Below are positions 1 through 5,242 of a stretch of DNA of 5,256 nt, piece by piece. A program made the translations under genes and the position numbers. A model generated the notes under the pieces. The model worked only from the letters and a program-made list of their open reading frames with translations, ran no database searches and was not told the DNA's origin. Location: the NCBI GenBank assembly GCA_036660615.1, contig JAVXAG010000116.1:1-5256 (forward strand), read 5' to 3'. Within the stretch, counting starts at the first letter, position 1, and every line of letters begins with the position of its first letter. This DNA is from JAVXAG01 sp036660615 (GTDB lineage: Bacteria; Bacillota; Clostridia; Peptostreptococcales; Anaerovoracaceae).

Positions 1-103
1 AAAACCCATTTTTTTGAGAAATCTGCTCACTAGCCATCAATTTTTTGCGATTTCATGAGCAAATTCAAGATTTATTTTTTTCGGGCCTTAATTACAGCGA
101 TAA

Positions 104-133
104 GTGATAATGATTCTCAGTTTCAGCTATAAA
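104..133 (+). promoter_or_regulatory. Possible SigA-type promoter overlapped by the Fur-type box
   Basis: GTGATA (104-109) and TATAAA (128-133) are separated by 18 bp and match the -35 and -10 consensus at 4 and 5 of 6 positions. The Fur-type box would cover the -35 element and part of the spacer, which is a usual layout for repression. AT-rich DNA gives such matches by chance, and a minus-strand alternative (CTGAGA, 18 bp, TGTAAT) can be drawn over the same stretch. The direction of transcription is therefore open. Confidence 0.22.
105..119. promoter_or_regulatory. Candidate Fur (ferric uptake regulator) box
   Basis: The sequence TGATAAT-G-ATTCTCA matches the 7-1-7 inverted-repeat Fur box (TGATAAT-N-ATTATCA) at 13 of the 14 non-central positions. 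The match to the classical 19-bp box is 15 of 19 over 106-124. Fur with bound iron normally represses iron-uptake genes from such sites. Here the site lies about 117 bp before spoIIAA. It could instead serve a divergent gene beyond the left edge. The match is seen in the sequence; binding is inferred. Confidence 0.55.
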
Positions 134-149
134 TTTGCAGATATGACCA

Positions 150-158
150 TTCGACAAA
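150..158 (-). promoter_or_regulatory. Spo0A box (perfect consensus)
   Basis: TTCGACAAA is the exact reverse complement of the Spo0A-binding consensus TTTGTCGAA. Phosphorylated Spo0A is the master activator of sporulation entry and is known to control spoIIA in Bacillus and clostridia. The location, about 80 bp before spoIIAA and upstream of the possible promoter at 187-215, fits an activator site for the operon. Confidence 0.62.
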
Positions 159-169
159 AATAGTGGAAA

Positions 170-178
170 ATCGTCAAA
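170..178 (+). promoter_or_regulatory. Second, weaker Spo0A-like box
   Basis: ATCGTCAAA matches the Spo0A consensus TTTGTCRAA at 7 of 9 positions, including the GTCAAA core. Its centre is 20 bp from the centre of the perfect box at 150-158, about two helical turns, in the opposite orientation. Spo0A-controlled promoters often carry several boxes of unequal quality. Alone this match would be weak; its position beside a perfect box raises its credibility. Confidence 0.35.
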
Positions 179-186
179 GTCTCCTA

Positions 187-215
187 AAGACAATGGAAAT
201 CATTGGATATATAAT
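187..215 (+). promoter_or_regulatory. Possible spoIIA operon promoter
   Basis: AAGACA (187-192) and a perfect TATAAT (210-215) are separated by 17 bp, the best SigA-like promoter before spoIIAA. Transcription would start near 222, leaving only about 14 nt of leader with the ribosome binding site at its 5' end. The family is usually transcribed by SigH, but I could not find a well-spaced SigH pair (AGGA-type -35 with GAAT). The true start may lie elsewhere. Confidence 0.3.
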
Positions 216-223
216 GGACAAAA

Positions 224-228
224 GGGGG
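224..228 (+). promoter_or_regulatory. Unusual all-G ribosome binding site of spoIIAA
   Basis: AAAGGGGG ends 7 nt before the ATG at 236. GGGGG can pair with the CCUCC of 16S rRNA only with one G-U wobble in place of the usual GGAGG. It is well placed and fixes the spoIIAA start. Confidence 0.6.
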
Positions 229-235
229 TTTTTAT

Positions 236-604
236 ATGGAAACAATTTTTGAAATGAAAGACGACATTTTGATAGCCAAATTATTTGGAGAAATAGACCA
301 CCATGTTGCAGAAAAAATACGTACAGATATTGACAAAACTATGGATATGTACAAAGCCAAAAATCTTGTATTTGACTTTGCCAAAGTGTCATTTATGGAT
401 AGCTCAGGAGTAGGCATTGTTTTGGGACGATTCAAAAAGATAAATATTAAAGACGGACAAGTTGTCATTTGTGGCTGCGACAAATTTGTTGAGCGAATAC
501 TATATATGTCAGGAGTATTTTCCTTGATGAAAAAAGTTGACAATGGAGAACTTGCAATAGAAGAAATTTCAAATATAGAGATAGGAGAAAGTCATGAAAG
601 ATAA
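236..604 (+). CDS. spoIIAA: Anti-sigma F factor antagonist SpoIIAA
   Basis: This 122-residue cytoplasmic protein is a single STAS domain. In the known family, unphosphorylated SpoIIAA binds the SpoIIAB-ADP complex in the forespore and frees sigma F. SpoIIAB inactivates it by phosphorylating one serine, and the phosphatase SpoIIE restores it. The phosphorylation loop FMDSSGVGIVLGR lies at residues 53-65, and Ser56 corresponds to Ser58 of the Bacillus protein. The early GEIDHH motif (18-23) is also typical. Length is close to the Bacillus homologue (117 residues), with a slightly longer C-terminal tail. The start at 236 has a G-rich ribosome binding site 7 nt upstream. The gene overlaps spoIIAB by 11 bp and heads the operon. 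Arginine codons include CGA, unlike the AGA-dominated bcd-etf genes downstream. Identification is firm. Confidence 0.96.
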   Translation: METIFEMKDDILIAKLFGEIDHHVAEKIRTDIDKTMDMYKAKNLVFDFAKVSFMDSSGVGIVLGRFKKINIKDGQVVICGCDKFVERILYMSGVFSLMKKVDNGELAIEEISNIEIGESHER

Positions 605-1034
605 TCTTGTTACAGTTGAATTTGAAGCACTTCCTTTGAACCAGTGGTTTTCAAGGGCAGTAGTATCAGCATATATGGCGGAGATGGATCCTAATATGGA
701 AGATTTGACTGAGATAAAAACTGCAGTTTCAGAGGCAGTAAGCAATGCAATTATCCATGGATATTGCCAAAAAGGCGAGGGGAAAATTCGAATGGAAATG
801 CGAACATTGGCAACGGACAAACTTTCAGTGAAGATTATTGACTGGGGCAAAGGCATAGAAGACGTGGAAAAAGCAAGAGAACCTCTTTTCACAACGGCAA
901 GTTCAAAAGAACAGTCTGGAATGGGATTTACAGTAATGGAAACTTTTGTGGATAAAGTCACTATTGAGACGGAAGTAGGCAAGGGAACTGCCGTTACTCT
1001 AATCAAAAAGTTAGACAATTACTATGAGTTCTAA
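594..1034 (+). CDS. spoIIAB: Anti-sigma F factor and serine kinase SpoIIAB
   Basis: This 146-residue protein belongs to the GHKL ATPase family. It holds sigma F inactive as an ATP-bound dimer and phosphorylates SpoIIAA. The N box is at about 41-56, with Glu47 and Asn51 in the EAVSN pattern, followed by the HGY typical of SpoIIAB. The G1 box DWGKGI is at 83-88, and the ATP-lid region runs through PLFTTASS to the G2 box SGMGFTVM at 108-115. Arg21 aligns with the Bacillus Arg20 implicated in contact with partners. Trp84 in the G1 box replaces a residue that is charged in Bacillus (DEGLGI), a mild oddity outside the invariant positions. An AGGAG site at 583-587, 6 nt before the ATG, supports the start. 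The gene overlaps both spoIIAA and sigF by 11 bp, which suits translational coupling and balanced amounts of the partners. Confidence 0.96.
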   Translation: MKDNLVTVEFEALPLNQWFSRAVVSAYMAEMDPNMEDLTEIKTAVSEAVSNAIIHGYCQKGEGKIRMEMRTLATDKLSVKIIDWGKGIEDVEKAREPLFTTASSKEQSGMGFTVMETFVDKVTIETEVGKGTAVTLIKKLDNYYEF

Positions 1035-1761
1035 ATATGTTCCGATTCCAAAAGAAGATACATATTTACTAATAAAAAAAGCAAATAACGGAGATATTTT
1101 TGCCAAAGAGCAATTAGTTGAACAAAACACTGGACTAGTAAAAAACATAGCACTTAAATTTGTGGTTTCTGGCTACGAATTTGAAGATCTTTTGCAAATT
1201 GGATATATTGGCTTGTTAAAAGCCATAGAAAAATTTGACGTAAGCTACGATGTAATGTTTTCCACATATGCAGTTCCTATGATTATGGGTGAGATAAAGC
1301 GCCATATTCGTGATGATGGAAAAATAAAGATGAGCCGTAGTATAAAAATTGAAATAAGAGAATTAAAAAGAGCAGAACAAAACTTATATAATAAATTTGG
1401 TAAACAGCCCAAAATCAGTCAGATTGCCGAGGAAATGGAGATTTCTAAGGAAAGAGTTTTGGAGTTAATAGAGGCGGATGATGCGTTGAGCAATGTGGTT
1501 AGCTTTGAAAACCTGTTGGATCTTGGAGAAACGACTCACCAAAGCATAGAATATAACACGCCTGAAAGCCAGCTAGATATGATGATTATCAAGAAGGCTA
1601 TTGGCCAATTGACAGAAAAAGAAAGAATAATTATTGTATTGAGATATTACAAGGATATGACACAGCAACAGATTGCATCAAGGATGGGGATTTCCCAAGT
1701 TCAAGTGTCAAGAATCGAAAAAAAAGCGATTAATTCAATAAAGGAAAAAATGGTCGAATAG
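1024..1761 (+). CDS. sigF: RNA polymerase forespore sigma factor F (SpoIIAC)
   Basis: This 245-residue sigma-70 family protein directs the first forespore-specific transcription after asymmetric division and is held by SpoIIAB until then. Region 2 spans about 36-106, with YEFEDLLQIGYIGLLKAIEK (51-70), the FSTYAVPMIMGEIKRHIRDD segment (79-98) and MSRS just after it. Region 3 is about 112-160. Region 4 is about 190-243 and contains the helix-turn-helix QQIASRMGISQVQVSRIEKK (214-233), which is diagnostic of the sigma F/E/G group. Position after spoIIAB identifies it as sigma F rather than sigma G. The ATG overlaps the end of spoIIAB by 11 bp and has no real Shine-Dalgarno sequence (upstream bases AAAAAGTTAGACAATTACT), so translation probably depends on ribosomes finishing spoIIAB. 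No closer in-frame ATG exists before Met78. The last codons form part of a terminator stem. Confidence 0.95.
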   Translation: MSSKYVPIPKEDTYLLIKKANNGDIFAKEQLVEQNTGLVKNIALKFVVSGYEFEDLLQIGYIGLLKAIEKFDVSYDVMFSTYAVPMIMGEIKRHIRDDGKIKMSRSIKIEIRELKRAEQNLYNKFGKQPKISQIAEEMEISKERVLELIEADDALSNVVSFENLLDLGETTHQSIEYNTPESQLDMMIIKKAIGQLTEKERIIIVLRYYKDMTQQQIASRMGISQVQVSRIEKKAINSIKEKMVE

Positions 1762-1800
1762 GAAGTTAATGACTATTAATTTTTTATTCGACATTTTATT
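1753..1800 (+). terminator. Rho-independent terminator of the spoIIA operon
   Basis: GTCGAATAGGAAGTTAAT (1753-1770) pairs without bulges with 1775-1792 across a GACT loop. The stem is 18 bp with three G-U pairs, and ATTTTATT follows at 1793-1800. A short internal mismatch outside the stem could be followed by A-U pairs between 1747-1750 and 1794-1797. The 5' arm includes the last sigF codons and its TAG stop. The stem is AU-rich and the U-tract is interrupted, so termination may be incomplete. The pairing is seen directly; the function is inferred. Confidence 0.7.
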
Positions 1801-1809
1801 GCAATAAAA
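1794..1809. repeat. 16-bp perfect palindrome in the sigF-bcd spacer
   Basis: TTTTATTGCAATAAAA reads identically on both strands, with its centre between 1801 and 1802. Its left half is the U-tract of the sigF terminator. It could be an operator for a dimeric regulator of bcd, 150 bp upstream of that gene. It may also be a chance product of AT-rich sequence. It does not match the Rex (TTGTTAA-N4-TTAACAA) or CodY patterns I know. Confidence 0.35.
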
Positions 1810-1838
1810 GCAAAAATCACTTGCAAAACGTCGCAAAA
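1801..1838 (+). repeat. Four spaced GCAA-rich direct repeats upstream of bcd
   Basis: GCAATAAAA (1801), GCAAAAATC (1810), GCAAAACGT (1823) and GCAAAAAGT (1833) recur at steps of 9, 13 and 10 bp, roughly helical spacing. The last two lie in the loop of a CACTT/AAGTG inverted repeat (1818-1822 and 1838-1842). They could be regulator contact sites or a curved A-tract element upstream of the bcd promoter. No family is assigned. Confidence 0.3.
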
Positions 1839-1912
1839 AGTGTTTAACTATTATTGTATGCTGTTATTCATAGAAGAAGAAGAATAAGCACAAAGGATAC
1901 GTTAAAAAAACA

Positions 1913-1931
1913 TTCCTCACTTAATGAGGAA
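1913..1931 (+). promoter_or_regulatory. Stem-loop in the bcd leader
   Basis: TTCCTCA (1913-1919) and TGAGGAA (1925-1931) form a 7-bp perfect stem with a CTTAA loop, ending 15 nt before the bcd ribosome binding site (AAGGAGG, 1947-1953). The direct repeat ACGTTA flanks it at 1899-1904 and 1932-1937. No U-tract follows, so it is not a terminator. It could be a DNA operator or a 5' mRNA-stabilising hairpin. Confidence 0.35.
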
Positions 1932-1960
1932 ACGTTATTATAATTTAAGGAGGCATTTAC

Positions 1961-3103
1961 ATGAACTTTCAACTAACGAAGGAGCAAGAATTCGTAAGAA
2001 AAATGGTAAGAGAATTTGCCGTTAACGAAGTTGAACCGTTAGCTGCAGATATCGACAAGGAACACAGATTCCCAGTTGAAACTGTAGAAAAAATGGCTAA
2101 GTATGGTTTACTTGGCATCCCATTCCCAACAGAACTAGGTGGCGCAGGCGGAGATTACATTTCATATGCAATCACAGTCGAAGAGCTATCAAGAGTATGC
2201 GCATCAACAGGTGTAATTTGTTCAGCACACACATCATTATGTGCTTGGCCAATATATAACTGGGGAAATGATGAACAAAAAGCTAAGTATCTTCCAGACT
2301 TATTAAGCGGAAAGAAACTAGGAGCTTTTGGTTTGACTGAACCTAACGCAGGAACTGATGCAAGTGGACAACAAACTAGAGCAGATCTAGTTGATGACAA
2401 ATGGGTACTTAACGGTGCAAAGGTATTTATCACTAACGGTGGATATGCTGATACATTTGTAGTAATGGCTATGACTGATAAGAAAAAAGGCAATCATGGA
2501 ATCAGCGCATTTGTCGTTGAAAAAACTGACCCAGGATTCTCAATCGGTAAAACTGAAGATAAGCTAGGTATCTGCGCATCTTCAACTACAGAACTTATTT
2601 TCCAAAACTGCGTAATTCCTAAGGATAGAATTCTAGGAAACGTTGGAGATGGATTTAAAGTTGCTATGTCAACTCTAGACGGCGGACGTATTGGTATCGC
2701 TTCACAAGCTCTAGGTATTGCACAAGGTGCATTTGACGTAACAGTTGAATACATGCAAGCAAGAAAACAATTTGGTAAGAAATTATCACAATTCCAAGCG
2801 CTTCAATTTGAAATGGCTGACCTAAAGACAAGAATCGAAGCTTCAAGATTATTAATCTACAAAGCTGCTGATTTAAAAGAAAAGCACCTTCCTTATAGTG
2901 AAGCTGCTGCAATGGCTAAATTATTCGCTGCTGAAACAGCAATGAAGGTAACTACTAAGTGCGTACAATTCCATGGTGGATATGGATACACAAAGGATTA
3001 CCCAGTTGAAAGAATGATGAGAGACGCTAAGATCACTGAAATTTATGAAGGTACTTCAGAAGTTCAGAAATTAGTAATCGCAGCAAACACATTTAAAAAA
3101 TAA
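1961..3103 (+). CDS. bcd: Short-chain acyl-CoA dehydrogenase, probably butyryl-CoA dehydrogenase
   Basis: This 380-residue cytoplasmic FAD enzyme would reduce crotonyl-CoA (or a similar short enoyl-CoA) to butyryl-CoA, with electrons from the EtfAB encoded next to it. The N-terminal helical domain is about 6-118, the beta-barrel domain about 122-217 and the C-terminal helical domain about 229-378. Family signatures are GLTEPNAGTDASG (124-136) and the Q-x2-GG-x-G-Y pattern at 336-355 ending in RMMRD. Glu363 in IYEGTSE is at the position of the catalytic base of short-chain enzymes such as Megasphaera butyryl-CoA dehydrogenase. The sequence is close to the Clostridium acetobutylicum Bcd as I recall it. 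The start has an AAGGAGG site 7 nt upstream. The gene leads the bcd-etfB-etfA operon, and its arginine codons are nearly all AGA, suggesting high expression. The exact substrate cannot be read from sequence; other short enoyl-CoAs are possible. Confidence 0.9.
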   Translation: MNFQLTKEQEFVRKMVREFAVNEVEPLAADIDKEHRFPVETVEKMAKYGLLGIPFPTELGGAGGDYISYAITVEELSRVCASTGVICSAHTSLCAWPIYNWGNDEQKAKYLPDLLSGKKLGAFGLTEPNAGTDASGQQTRADLVDDKWVLNGAKVFITNGGYADTFVVMAMTDKKKGNHGISAFVVEKTDPGFSIGKTEDKLGICASSTTELIFQNCVIPKDRILGNVGDGFKVAMSTLDGGRIGIASQALGIAQGAFDVTVEYMQARKQFGKKLSQFQALQFEMADLKTRIEASRLLIYKAADLKEKHLPYSEAAAMAKLFAAETAMKVTTKCVQFHGGYGYTKDYPVERMMRDAKITEIYEGTSEVQKLVIAANTFKK

Positions 3104-3123
3104 GGAGAAGGAGGAAAATAGAA

Positions 3124-3918
3124 ATGGCATTTAAAATTATCGTATGCGCAAAGCAGGTTCCAGATACAAACGTTATCAAAATTAACCCTAAGACTGGAAC
3201 ATTAATTAGAGACGGTGTTCCAAGCATTTTAAACCATGACGATGCTAACGCCTTAGAAACTGCATTAGAAATCAAGGATAAATATCCTGATACTTATATT
3301 ACAGTTATCACAATGGGACCTCCACAAGCGAATGATTTGTTATTCGAATGTATCGCAAAGGGAGCAGACGAGGGTATCCTAGTATCAGATAGAGCTGTTG
3401 GCGGTTCAGATACATGGGCAACTTCAAACACACTTGAAGCAGCAGTTAGAAAGGTTGGAGAATTCGACCTTCTATTAGCTGGCAGACAGGCAATTGATGG
3501 AGATACTGCACAAGTAGGTCCTCAACTTGCTGAAAAATTAGACATTCCTCAGGTTACATATGTTGAGGAATTTTCAATGGCTGACAACAAGAAAGACATC
3601 ACAGTTAAGAGACAGTTAGAAGATGGATATGAAATGATCAAACTTCAAACTCCTTGTATGCTTACAGCTATTAAAGAATTAAACTCACCTAGATACATGA
3701 ACATGACAGGTATCTTCGCAAAGAAAGAAATGAAAACATGGAATGCAAAGGACATCGAAGTTGATTTAACTAAGGTTGGACTTGAAGCATCACCTACAAA
3801 CGTATTCAGATCATTTACACCAGCTCCAAAGGGCAAAGGCGTAATTGTCGAAGGAGATACTGAGAAAGAAATCGCTGACGCACTTTTAGTTAATCTAAAA
3901 GGTAAGCATGTAATCTAA
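3124..3918 (+). CDS. etfB: Electron transfer flavoprotein subunit beta
   Basis: This 264-residue protein is the beta subunit of the EtfAB heterodimer, which passes electrons to the acyl-CoA dehydrogenase. In bifurcating clostridial Etfs, EtfB binds a second FAD where classical Etfs hold AMP; this flavin takes a hydride from NADH and splits the two electrons between ferredoxin and the dehydrogenase. Visible features are the VCAKQVPDT start (7-15), the nucleotide-binding motif GRQAIDGDTAQVGP (120-133), which resembles that of bifurcating EtfB proteins, and the family signature region around KELNSPRYMNM (184-194). The gene is intact and of usual length. A very strong AGGAGG site (3109-3114) lies 9 nt before the ATG, and only 20 bp separate it from bcd. 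All arginine codons are AGA. The EtfB identity is certain; bifurcation is inferred from the motif and operon context. Confidence 0.95.
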   Translation: MAFKIIVCAKQVPDTNVIKINPKTGTLIRDGVPSILNHDDANALETALEIKDKYPDTYITVITMGPPQANDLLFECIAKGADEGILVSDRAVGGSDTWATSNTLEAAVRKVGEFDLLLAGRQAIDGDTAQVGPQLAEKLDIPQVTYVEEFSMADNKKDITVKRQLEDGYEMIKLQTPCMLTAIKELNSPRYMNMTGIFAKKEMKTWNAKDIEVDLTKVGLEASPTNVFRSFTPAPKGKGVIVEGDTEKEIADALLVNLKGKHVI

Positions 3919-3937
3919 GAAGGAGGAGGAAAATTTA

Positions 3938-5221
3938 ATGGCTATTCAAGTAATAAAAGAAAAATGCAAAGGTTGTAATATCTGTGTCAAAGCATGCCCA
4001 TTCCAGGCTATCGACATGGTGAACAAAATTGCTTCTATAAATGAAAAATGTACAGCTTGTAATGTTTGTATTGCAAAGTGCCCATTTGATGCAATCGAAA
4101 AGACTGCTGAAGAAGAAGAAGTTGTAGACTTAAGTGCTTACAAGGACGTTTGGGTTTTCGCTGAACAAAGAAATGGAAAATTAATGAATGTAGCTCTTGA
4201 GTTAATCGGAGAAGGCTACAGACTAGCAAAAGAAATTAGTGCAGAAACAAAAGTTTGTGCTTTACTAGTTGGAGACGGAATAGACAAATTAGCTGATGAG
4301 TGTTTAGCTTATGGAGCTGAAAAGGTTTATATGATTCAAGATCCACTTCTAAAGAACTTCACAACTGATGGATACACAAAAGTAATTACTGATGCTATTC
4401 ACGTATACAAACCAGAAATCGTTCTTTATGGTGCTACTCACGTAGGTAGAGACTTAGCTCCAAGAATCGCAGCAAGATGCAACACTGGTCTTACAGCTGA
4501 CTGTACAAGACTAGATGTAAAAGTATCAAGCTACATCGATTTCGCTAACAAAAATACAACATTAGATACTTCAACACTAGACCCTAATGATCCTTCAACA
4601 GGTATCAAACAGACTCGTCCAGCGTTTGGTGGTAACCTAATGGCTACAATCATCTGCCCAAGAACTAGACCTCAAATGTCAACAGTACGTCCAGGCGTAA
4701 TGCAGAAGAGAGAAAAAGTTAATGGCGCTAAGGGTGAAGTTGTTGCAGTTAAACCTGCAATCGCAGCTAGTGACATCAGAACTCAAATCTTAGAAATCGT
4801 TAAATCAGCTAAGGAAATGGTTTCCCTAACTGACGCTGAAATCATCTGTTCAGGTGGTAGAGGTCTTGGCGATGCTTCCGGATTTGAAGTTATGAAAAAA
4901 TTTGCTGACAAGGTTGGCGGAGTAGTTGGTTCATCAAGAGCAGCAGTTGATGCTGGTTGGATTGATCATTCTCACCAAGTTGGACAAACTGGTACAACAG
5001 TAAAGCCTAAAATCTACTTTGCTTGTGGTATTTCAGGAGCTATTCAGCATTTAGCTGGAATGCAAACATCAGACATCATTGTTGCTATCAACAAGGATGC
5101 AGATGCTCCAATCTTTGAAGTAGCTGACTACGGAATCGTAGGAGACTTATACAAAGTAATTCCACAAATCATTGCTGAGTGGGACAACGCTGAAGCTCTT
5201 TATGATGCTTCAACAAAATAA
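3938..5221 (+). CDS. etfA: Electron transfer flavoprotein subunit alpha with N-terminal 2[4Fe-4S] ferredoxin domain
   Basis: This 427-residue protein is longer than a standard EtfA (about 320-340 residues) because of an N-terminal ferredoxin domain (about 1-55). Two Cys motifs of the CxxCxxCxxxCP type are complete: Cys10, 13, 16, 20 and Cys38, 41, 44, 48. An acidic linker (57-62) leads to the Etf alpha domain (from about 68). The FAD-binding half is typical: SGGRGLGD (305-312), SSRAAVDAGW (332-341), HQVGQTGTTVKP (346-357), GISGAIQH (364-371) and NKDADAPIF (385-393). A similar fusion is known in CarE of the Acetobacterium caffeyl-CoA reductase and in the LctC lactate dehydrogenase Etf. The extra clusters would likely relay electrons toward ferredoxin, which is inference here. 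An AGGAGG site (3924-3929) is 8 nt before the ATG, 19 bp after etfB. The fusion is continuous and in frame, with no frameshift. Confidence 0.95.
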   Translation: MAIQVIKEKCKGCNICVKACPFQAIDMVNKIASINEKCTACNVCIAKCPFDAIEKTAEEEEVVDLSAYKDVWVFAEQRNGKLMNVALELIGEGYRLAKEISAETKVCALLVGDGIDKLADECLAYGAEKVYMIQDPLLKNFTTDGYTKVITDAIHVYKPEIVLYGATHVGRDLAPRIAARCNTGLTADCTRLDVKVSSYIDFANKNTTLDTSTLDPNDPSTGIKQTRPAFGGNLMATIICPRTRPQMSTVRPGVMQKREKVNGAKGEVVAVKPAIAASDIRTQILEIVKSAKEMVSLTDAEIICSGGRGLGDASGFEVMKKFADKVGGVVGSSRAAVDAGWIDHSHQVGQTGTTVKPKIYFACGISGAIQHLAGMQTSDIIVAINKDADAPIFEVADYGIVGDLYKVIPQIIAEWDNAEALYDASTK

Positions 5222-5242
5222 ATAGAAATATTTAAAAAATTT

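Noticed and set aside
1..58. Possible gene fragments at the left edge: + strand frames ending at TAG 31-33 or TGA 56-58, and a minus-strand ATG at 35-37 running off the edge
   Set aside because: Each is at most 19 codons, none shows a recognisable sequence, and the minus-strand ATG has no ribosome binding site. None can be supported without sequence further left.
20..65. Inverted repeat around TGCTCA (24-29) and TGAGCA (56-61) as an upstream gene terminator
   Set aside because: The stem has one mismatch and a 26-nt loop, and the T-run starts about 8 bases after the stem, so it is not a credible terminator.
569..1018. 149-codon minus-strand open frame opposite spoIIAB
   Set aside because: It is a shadow of the conserved SpoIIAB frame and resembles no known protein.
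1787..1795. Spo0A-like box TTCGACATT between sigF and bcd, which would suggest Spo0A control of bcd
   Set aside because: The TGTCGAA core is present, but these bases form the 3' arm of the 18-bp sigF terminator stem and pair exactly with the sigF 3' codons, which explains them better.
1843..1870. TTTAAC and TATTCA as a bcd promoter pair, and TATTAT at 1849-1854 as an alternative -10
   Set aside because: The pair matches consensus at only 3 of 6 positions each, and TATTAT has no partner -35 at usual spacing.
1939..1944. Perfect TATAAT before bcd as its -10 element
   Set aside because: No -35 exists at 16-18 bp upstream, and the transcript would start inside the ribosome binding site.
2155..2912. 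Minus-strand open frames opposite bcd (2155-2493, 2494-2754, 2664-2912)
   Set aside because: They lie wholly within the intact bcd gene, show no family motif, and read like antisense shadows rich in Ser, Leu and Ile.
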